The notes under the pieces are model-generated. The model was not told the origin of the DNA. It made no database searches and saw nothing but the letters and a program-made list of their open reading frames with translations. From the NCBI RefSeq assembly GCF_015223195.1, contig NZ_JADFUA010000013.1, forward strand, positions 1-64,000: 64,000 nt of DNA, given 5' to 3'. Shown here one piece after another: positions 58,332 through 64,000 of this stretch; position 1 is the stretch's first letter; every line of letters begins with the position of its first letter. The DNA comes from Chitinilyticum piscinae. Lineage in GTDB: Bacteria > Pseudomonadota > Gammaproteobacteria > Burkholderiales > Chitinibacteraceae. The translations under genes and the position numbers were made by a program.

Positions 58332-60155
58332 TCAGTGAGCCAGCCCCAGCGAAATTGCGCCCTCTTCCGCGCCAGTGGCCGCCGCACGGAAGGATGCAAA
58401 CAGCTCGCGCCCCATGCCGTGGCCATTGCCGGCCAGGTCCGCTGTCGCCACCTCACGGGCAGCCCATTCGGCCGCGTCTACCTTGGCCGCCAGCTCGCCG
58501 GTTTCGGCATTCAGCAGAATCACGTCACCGGTGCGCACCTTGCCCAGCGGACCGCCGGATACGACTTCCGGGGTAATGTGGATGGCGGCCGGCACCTTGC
58601 CCGACGCGCCGGACATGCGGCCGTCAGTCACCAGCGCCACCTTGAAGCCGCGATCCTGCAGCACGCCCAGCGGCGGGGTCAGCTTGTGCAGTTCCGGCAT
58701 GCCATTGGCACGCGGCCCCTGGAAGCGCAGAACGGCGATGAAATCCTTTTCCAGCTCACCGCGCTTGAAGGCCGCCAGTACATCATCCTGATCATCAAAG
58801 ACGATGGCCGGCGCTTCCACGACGCGATGCTCCGGCGCCACCGCGGACACCTTGATCACCGCGCGCCCCAGGTTACCCGCCAGCAGCTTGGTGCCGCCAT
58901 CTGCGGCAAACGGGTTGCTCGCTGGGCGCAGCACGCTGTCGTCGCTGCTTTGTGCCGGCGCTGCACGCCAGACGGCCTCGCCATTTTCCAGGAAAGGCTC
59001 GTCGGCATAACGACGCAAGCCATGCCCGACAACGGTCCACACGTCTTCGTGCAGCAAACCGGCATCGAGCAATTCACGGATCAGGTAGCCCATGCCGCCA
59101 GCTGCATGGAAGTGGTTCACGTCGGCCGAGCCGTTGGGGTACACCTTGGCCAGCAGCGGGATGATGCCGGAGAGGTCGTTAAAATCCGACCAGTCGATGA
59201 TGATGCCGGCTGCACGGGCAATCGCGATCAGGTGGATGGTGTGATTGGTCGAGCCGCCGGTCGCCAGCAGGCCGATGATGCCGTTGACAATGGCCTTTTC
59301 ATCAATGACCTTGCCGACCGGAATGAATTCATTGCCCAGCGAGGTAATGGCCGCAGCCCGCTTGGCAGCGGCACGGGTCAGCGCCACGCGCAATTCGGTA
59401 CCCGGATTGGTAAAGGCAGCTCCCGGCAGGTGCAGGCCCATGATTTCCATCAGCATCTGATTGGAGTTGGCCGTACCGTAGAACGTACAGGTGCCGGCAC
59501 CGTGGTAGCTGCCCTCTTCGGAAGCCAGCAGCGCATCACGCCCCACCTTGCCTTCGGCAAACAGCTGGCGGGTCTTGGCTTTTTCCTTGTTGGAGATGCC
59601 GGAGGTCATGGGACCGGCCGGCACGAAGATGGTCGGCAGATGGCCAAACTGCAGGGCGCCCATCAGCAAGCCCGGCACAATCTTGTCGCACACGCCCAGA
59701 CAGAGGGTGGCATCGAACATATTGTGCGACAGCGCCACGGCGGTCGACATGGCGATCACGTCACGGCTGAACAGCGACAATTCCATGCCCGGCTGGCCTT
59801 GCGTCACGCCATCGCACATGGCTGGAACACCGCCAGCAAACTGGGCGGTCGCACCGACCGCATTGGCGGCAGCCTTGATGATCGCCGGATAGGTTTCGAA
59901 GGGCTGGTGCGCCGACAGCATCTCGTTATACGCAGACACGATGGCGATATTCGGCTGGCGCATCTCGCGCAGCATGATCTTGTCGTTTTCCGGCATGGCC
60001 GCCCAGGCGTGCGCCTGATTGGTACAGGCCAGCCCCTTGCGCACCGGCTCCTTGCTGGCCGCTGCCTCGAGTCGGGCGAGGTAACGACTGCGCGACGGTT
60101 GGCTACGGGCAATGATGCGATCGGTAACTTCGGCCAGGCGAGGATGCAGCGGCAT
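58332..60155 (-). CDS. edd: 6-phosphogluconate dehydratase
   Basis: A 607-residue iron-sulphur dehydratase of the IlvD/Edd family that makes KDPG from 6-phosphogluconate. Landmarks are [40 protein letters not shown], and [19 protein letters not shown] near the C-terminus; the conserved cysteines for the 4Fe-4S cluster are present. The ATG at 60155 gives the usual length; upstream codons to 60242 are open but not conserved. It is divergent from zwf, with two HexR-type operators between them. Confidence 0.95.
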   Translation of the reverse strand: MPLHPRLAEVTDRIIARSQPSRSRYLARLEAAASKEPVRKGLACTNQAHAWAAMPENDKIMLREMRQPNIAIVSAYNEMLSAHQPFETYPAIIKAAANAVGATAQFAGGVPAMCDGVTQGQPGMELSLFSRDVIAMSTAVALSHNMFDATLCLGVCDKIVPGLLMGALQFGHLPTIFVPAGPMTSGISNKEKAKTRQLFAEGKVGRDALLASEEGSYHGAGTCTFYGTANSNQMLMEIMGLHLPGAAFTNPGTELRVALTRAAAKRAAAITSLGNEFIPVGKVIDEKAIVNGIIGLLATGGSTNHTIHLIAIARAAGIIIDWSDFNDLSGIIPLLAKVYPNGSADVNHFHAAGGMGYLIRELLDAGLLHEDVWTVVGHGLRRYADEPFLENGEAVWRAAPAQSSDDSVLRPASNPFAADGGTKLLAGNLGRAVIKVSAVAPEHRVVEAPAIVFDDQDDVLAAFKRGELEKDFIAVLRFQGPRANGMPELHKLTPPLGVLQDRGFKVALVTDGRMSGASGKVPAAIHITPEVVSGGPLGKVRTGDVILLNAETGELAAKVDAAEWAAREVATADLAGNGHGMGRELFASFRAAATGAEEGAISLGLAH

Positions 60156-60209
60156 GGGTGACTCCGGTTCATTAAGGTGGACGCCTGATTTGGCGCCTCG
60201 TAGATTGAG

Positions 60210-60224
60210 CGTAGTTTTACTACA
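60210..60224 (-). promoter_or_regulatory. HexR operator on the edd side
   Basis: On the minus strand the site reads TGTAGTAAAACTACG, one base off the HexR palindrome TGTARTNNNNYTACA. It lies about 55 bp before the edd ATG, suited to repression of edd-eda. Confidence 0.75.
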
Positions 60225-60375
60225 ATCGAATGCTTGCAGCAACCGGAAAACGCTGTATTTTTAACATTTTGCAGTGCAGCAAAACCCTTATTCCATCAAG
60301 GCTTGCCGCCGCAAACCCTTGCAGGACACAGCGCACCCCGCTCAGCGCATTTTCGTTTGCACCAGCCTTCGCCAA

Positions 60376-60390
60376 TGTAGTAGGATTACA
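60376..60390 (+). promoter_or_regulatory. HexR operator on the zwf side
   Basis: TGTAGTAGGATTACA matches the HexR palindrome TGTARTNNNNYTACA at every fixed position. It lies 75 bp before the zwf ATG and should control zwf-pgl-hexR. The rest of the 310-bp edd-zwf gap holds no gene. Confidence 0.8.
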
Positions 60391-60465
60391 ACGACTTACA
60401 GCCTGAAAAACTGGCTCACCCCGACCTGCCCGTCCAGGCCGGCCCACCAAGGAAGGATTTCAACG

Positions 60466-61920
60466 ATGACTGCAATTCAAGCGTTCGACATGGTGCTGTT
60501 CGGCGGCACCGGCGATCTGGTTATGCGCAAGCTGCTGCCGGCCCTGTACCACCAGCATCAGGAGGGCAACCTCCCCGCCGAAGGGCGCATCATCTGTCTG
60601 GGACGCAGCGCTTCCGACACCAAGGCCTATCTGGACAAGGCCCATGGCCTGGCCAAGGGCTACCTGGGCAAGGCTTACAACGAGACCGACTGGCAGACTT
60701 TTGCCGATCGCGTGATTTTCCACAAGGTCGACGCCGGCAACACCGATGATTTCAAGGCCCTGGCCGAAACCCTGAATACCTTCCCGGATCGCAGCCGCGT
60801 CTACTACCTCTCGACCGCTTCCGACCTGTTTGCCCCGATCTGCAAAAACCTCGACGCGGTGGGCCTGAACACCCCGAACTCGCGCGTGGTACTGGAAAAA
60901 CCGCTGGGCCATGACCTGGCCTCCGCGCGCAAGATCAACGACGAAGTCAGCGTCTACTTCGAAGAAAACCAGATCTACCGTATCGACCACTATCTGGGCA
61001 AGGAGCCGGTGCTGAACCTGATCGCTCTGCGCTTTGCCAACACCCTGCTGGAGCCGCTGTGGCGCCGCGAATGGATTCGTGACGTACAGATCACCGTGAC
61101 CGAGCAGGTCGGCGTCGAAACCCGTGCCGACTTCTACGACAAGGCGGGCGCACTGCGTGACATGATCCAGAACCACCTGATCCAGTTGATGACCATCGTG
61201 GCCATGGAGCCGCCGGCCTCGATCGACGCTGACGCGGTTCGCGACGAAAAGCTGAAGGTGCTGCGCGCGCTGAAGCCGCTGACTCCCGAAACCCTGCACA
61301 CCAACGTCGTGCGCGGCCAGTACCGTGCCGGTGCGGTCGCCGGCAAACCGGTACCGGGCTATCTGGAAGAACCGGGCGTTCCGGCTGACTCCCACACGGA
61401 AACCTTTGTGGCCCTAAAGGCCGAGATCCAGACCTGGCGCTGGGCCGGCGTACCGTTCTTCCTGCGCACCGGCAAGCGCCTGCAGGATCGCATCGCCGAA
61501 ATCGTGATCAATTTCCGCGAAGCTCCGACCTCCATCTTCGGCAAGGTTGCCGCCGGTGCCAACAAGCTGGTCATTCGCCTGCAGCCCGACGAGTATGTGC
61601 GCATGTACCTGCTGGCCAAGGAGCCGGGCAATCGTCCGCGCCTGCGCCAGGTGCATCTGGATCTGGACTTCAAGGAAACCTTCACCACCCGCTCGCCGGA
61701 AGCCTACGAACGCCTGCTGATGGACGTCATCCGCGGTGATCTGTCGCTGTTTGTGCGCCGCGACGAACAACGCGCCGCGTGGATGTGGGTTGAGCCGATT
61801 CTCGAGCACTGGCGCAACAGCAACGAACCGCCAAAGCCCTACACCGCCGGCACCTGGGGCCCGGCCGCTTCGTCGGCCCTGCTCTCGCGCGATGGGCTGT
61901 GCTGGCACGAAGAGGCCTGA
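60466..61920 (+). CDS. zwf: Glucose-6-phosphate 1-dehydrogenase
   Basis: A 484-residue enzyme that oxidises glucose-6-phosphate to 6-phosphogluconolactone with NADP+. It starts MTAIQAFDMVLFGGTGDLVM with the nucleotide fold; the substrate site RIDHYLGKEPVLN (about residue 172) holds the catalytic His-Asp pair. AAGGAAGG precedes the ATG. It is the first gene of zwf-pgl-hexR-pgi, behind a HexR operator. A weak hairpin (CCCGTA / TACGGG, 61935-61955, then TTTT) follows. Confidence 0.97.
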   Translation: MTAIQAFDMVLFGGTGDLVMRKLLPALYHQHQEGNLPAEGRIICLGRSASDTKAYLDKAHGLAKGYLGKAYNETDWQTFADRVIFHKVDAGNTDDFKALAETLNTFPDRSRVYYLSTASDLFAPICKNLDAVGLNTPNSRVVLEKPLGHDLASARKINDEVSVYFEENQIYRIDHYLGKEPVLNLIALRFANTLLEPLWRREWIRDVQITVTEQVGVETRADFYDKAGALRDMIQNHLIQLMTIVAMEPPASIDADAVRDEKLKVLRALKPLTPETLHTNVVRGQYRAGAVAGKPVPGYLEEPGVPADSHTETFVALKAEIQTWRWAGVPFFLRTGKRLQDRIAEIVINFREAPTSIFGKVAAGANKLVIRLQPDEYVRMYLLAKEPGNRPRLRQVHLDLDFKETFTTRSPEAYERLLMDVIRGDLSLFVRRDEQRAAWMWVEPILEHWRNSNEPPKPYTAGTWGPAASSALLSRDGLCWHEEA

Positions 61921-62001
61921 TCCAGCAAGGCCGACCCGTATGCAATGCGTACGGGTTTTCCCCTATCCCGTGCTACACTCGCACACCGGAGGTTTATTTT
62001 C

Positions 62002-62700
62002 ATGTCGCTGACATGGCATCAATTCGCCAAGAAAGAAGAGCTTGACCAGCAGCTGGCTGGATTCATCGCAGAACGCCTGCGCACCGCGATTGCACGCGAT
62101 GGCCGCGCCAGCCTCGCCGTGTCCGGCGGCCGCACGCCGGCCGGCATGTTCCGCGCACTGCAGGCGCTGGAGATCGACTGGCAGCAGGTGGACATCACGC
62201 TGGTCGACGAGCGCTGGGTTCCCAATGACCATGCCGACAGCAACGAGCGCCTGACGCGCGAAAACCTGCTGCAGGGCCCTGTCGCCGCCGCCACCTTCCA
62301 CTCCATGGTGAATGATGCGGCAACGCCGCATGATGGGCTGTCGGGTATCGAGGCACGCCTCAGCAACATGAAGACTCCCATTGACATACTCATCCTGGGC
62401 ATGGGCGACGATGGCCATACGGCTTCGCTGTTCCCGCAGGCTCCGGAGCTGGAAGCCGCCTGTGCATCCACGGCACTCGTTGCCGCGATCAACCCGGTCA
62501 CAGCCCCCCACCTGCGCATCACCCTGACCCTGCCGGCAATCGCCGCCGCCGCGGCAATCGCCGTGCACATCACGGGCGACAGCAAGAAGACCCTGCTGGA
62601 AACGGCGCTGGCAGAAGACAAGCCGCTGACCGAACAATACCCGATCCGTCGCGTACTGGATCGGGTTGCCGGCAAGGCGCACGTGTTCTGGGCCGCCTGA
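62002..62700 (+). CDS. pgl: 6-phosphogluconolactonase (DevB type)
   Basis: A 232-residue hydrolase that opens 6-phosphogluconolactone to 6-phosphogluconate. Landmarks are LAVSGGRTPAGMFRAL, ITLVDERWVPNDHADSNE and DILILGMGDDGHTASLFP, which hold the phosphate and sugar contacts. GGAGG precedes the ATG by a slightly long 8-12 bases. It lies between zwf and hexR. Confidence 0.95.
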   Translation: MSLTWHQFAKKEELDQQLAGFIAERLRTAIARDGRASLAVSGGRTPAGMFRALQALEIDWQQVDITLVDERWVPNDHADSNERLTRENLLQGPVAAATFHSMVNDAATPHDGLSGIEARLSNMKTPIDILILGMGDDGHTASLFPQAPELEAACASTALVAAINPVTAPHLRITLTLPAIAAAAAIAVHITGDSKKTLLETALAEDKPLTEQYPIRRVLDRVAGKAHVFWAA

Positions 62701-62798
62701 CCTCCAGCATGCCAGCCGCCAGCGTCCGCATCGTTTTTTCCTTCCGGCCCAGCCCCCTACCGGGGTCTGGCGCCCGCATCCGAGAGTGAGAGCCCACC

Positions 62799-63644
62799 AT
62801 GCTCGAACGCATCAAAAGCATGCTGGACAGTCTGTCCAAATCCGAACGCAAAGTTGCCGAGTTCGTCATTGCGCAACCCAATCTGGTGGCCAATGCGCCG
62901 ATTGCCCAGATTGCCGAATTGTCCGGCGTTTCCCAGCCCACCGTCATCCGCTTCTGCCGCTCGCTGAATTGCTCCGGCCTGCAGGATTTCAAACTGCGCC
63001 TCACGCGCAGCCTCGTATCCGGCGTTCCTTACGTGCATTCGATGGTGTCGAGCGATGACTCGGCGCATGATCTGGCCAAGAAGCTGTTCGACAACAATAT
63101 CTCGCACCTGCTGCGGTGCCGCAACGAGCTCGACACCGAAGCGCTTGAGCGCGCCATCCGGGTGCTGTCGAACACCCACAAGATCGAGGTCTGGGGGCAG
63201 GGTCAGTCCGGCGCCGTAGCCATTGATGCGCAGAACAAGTTTTTCCGCCTGGGCGTGCCGACCGTTGCCTATACTGATCCGCACATGCACGGCATGAGTG
63301 CTTCGATGCTCAAGCCGGGTGACGCCGTGGTGGCCATCTCCAACTCGGGCCGTACCCTCGACCTGATTCGCTCGGTGGAAATCGCCCGCGATGCGGGGGC
63401 AGACGTCATCGGCATCACCCACTCGAAATCGCCCCTGGCCAAGCGCTGCAATATCTGCCTGTACGCCGATACCATGGAAGATCCGGATCTTTACACCCCG
63501 ATGATCACCCGCATCGTGCACCTGGTGATCATTGACGTGCTGGCTGTCGGAGTGGCGCTCAAGCGCGGCCCGGAGCTGATCGACCAGCTGGAAAAAATGA
63601 AACGCAACCTGAAGGAAAAACGGGTACGCGGCCATGAGCACTGA
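62799..63644 (+). CDS. hexR: HexR: RpiR-family regulator with SIS domain
   Basis: A 281-residue regulator. The N-terminal RpiR helix-turn-helix (about 1-75) contains IAQIAELSGVSQPTVIRFCR; the SIS sugar-phosphate domain (about 120-255) has GQGQSGAVAIDAQNKFFRLG and AISNSGRTLDLI. In related bacteria HexR represses glucose catabolic genes until it binds KDPG. Location after zwf-pgl and two matching operators between edd and zwf support this role. Its end overlaps an in-frame upstream ATG of pgi by 11 bp. Confidence 0.93.
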   Translation: MLERIKSMLDSLSKSERKVAEFVIAQPNLVANAPIAQIAELSGVSQPTVIRFCRSLNCSGLQDFKLRLTRSLVSGVPYVHSMVSSDDSAHDLAKKLFDNNISHLLRCRNELDTEALERAIRVLSNTHKIEVWGQGQSGAVAIDAQNKFFRLGVPTVAYTDPHMHGMSASMLKPGDAVVAISNSGRTLDLIRSVEIARDAGADVIGITHSKSPLAKRCNICLYADTMEDPDLYTPMITRIVHLVIIDVLAVGVALKRGPELIDQLEKMKRNLKEKRVRGHEH

Positions 63645-63717
63645 AAACAAGAAGAAAAGCGGCCCCCGCCGCAACACCACAAGCAAGAACGATACAGAAA
63701 AGAAAGGAAGCCAGTCG

Positions 63718-64000
63718 ATGTCCACCCTGACCCAGTCGCCAGCCTGGAAAGCCCTGGAAGATCACTATCAAGCGATCAAGGGCGCAAGCATGCGCGATAT
63801 GTTTGCCAACGACCCGCACCGTTTCGAAAAATTCTCGATCGAATCGGGCGGCCTGTTCTTCGATTTTTCGAAGAACCGCGTGACCGAAGAAACCATGCGT
63901 CTGCTGTTCGAGCTGGCCCGCCAGTCCGGCCTGCAGGAGCGCATCAACAACATGTTCTCCGGCGAGAAAATCAACATCACCGAAAAGCGCGCCGTTCTGC
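63718..64000 (+). CDS. pgi: Glucose-6-phosphate isomerase, N-terminal part (runs off window)
   Basis: The first 94 codons, starting MSTLTQSPAWKALEDHYQAI and including RFEKFSIESGGLFFDFSKNR, which is the conserved N-terminal region of Pgi. AGAAAGGA about 10 bases upstream supports the ATG at 63718. A second in-frame ATG at 63634, inside the hexR 3' end, would add 28 mostly charged residues. The enzyme links fructose-6-phosphate to the Zwf entry point, and it appears to be the last member of the HexR cluster visible here. Confidence 0.93.
   Translation, partial: MSTLTQSPAWKALEDHYQAIKGASMRDMFANDPHRFEKFSIESGGLFFDFSKNRVTEETMRLLFELARQSGLQERINNMFSGEKINITEKRAVL

Noticed and set aside
57786-60161. Plus-strand open frame of 791 codons
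   Set aside because: It runs antisense to edd and eda and has no recognisable domains, with His/Gln/Arg-rich text typical of antisense shadows of GC-rich genes.

Overview
The window reads as a chromosomal segment of a GC-rich, motile, flagellated betaproteobacterium. Gene content and protein style (DUF3579, DUF2788, DUF3149, a split transhydrogenase, a HexR-controlled Entner-Doudoroff block, an RpoN-type flagellar promoter, a minor pilin carrying a chitin-binding module) suggest Neisseriales, perhaps the chitin-degrading Chitinibacteraceae. The order and family are inferences. Nearly everything is ordinary core genome. The only mobile DNA is a pair of dead insertion-sequence remnants at the left end (1-580). 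I saw no tRNA, rRNA or CRISPR array.

Layout: (a) 637-6012 holds housekeeping genes: an SDR reductase, DUF3579, argF, a LeuE-type exporter, argG, DUF2788, ppnP and yajQ. (b) 6090-13509 holds a membrane diguanylate cyclase, a DUF3149 microprotein, a GT-C glycosyltransferase, rpmE2, rho, trxA and radA. (c) 13591-24364 is a minus-strand flagellar block flgBCDEFGHIJKL behind a likely sigma-54 promoter. (d) 24462-31289 holds a Fur-box-linked DUF2325 gene, pntAa-pntAb-pntB, DUF1622, typA and a Nudix hydrolase. (e) 31400-36848 is the glycine cleavage system: tandem glycine riboswitch, gcvT, gcvH, gcvP and a GcvR-like ACT protein. (f) 36951-44678 holds a TRIC-type channel, a large hybrid histidine kinase, metG and a Sua5-type tRNA-modification enzyme. 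(g) 44783-47826 is a minor-pilin operon whose last gene fuses PilV to a CBM5/12-like chitin-binding domain. (h) 48017-56284 holds an amino-acid decarboxylase, two overlapping TPR-GGDEF genes (one degenerate, one active-looking) and clpB behind a sigma-32-like promoter. (i) 56395-64000 is central sugar metabolism: gapA, eda, edd, then divergently zwf, pgl, hexR and the start of pgi, with two HexR-type operators between edd and zwf.

Two observations stand out. First, a family of 47-bp imperfect palindromes (17-bp arm, 13-bp spacer, 17-bp arm; ends GGTAT and ATACC; consensus arm GGTATTGCCYTGCAGCC) sits at eight gene boundaries, always exactly 47 bp long; a ninth length-matched instance lies inside clpB. 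I do not recognise it as a described repeat. Second, the PilV-CBM fusion suggests a type IV pilus that may bind chitin directly through a dedicated lectin-like tip or shaft subunit.
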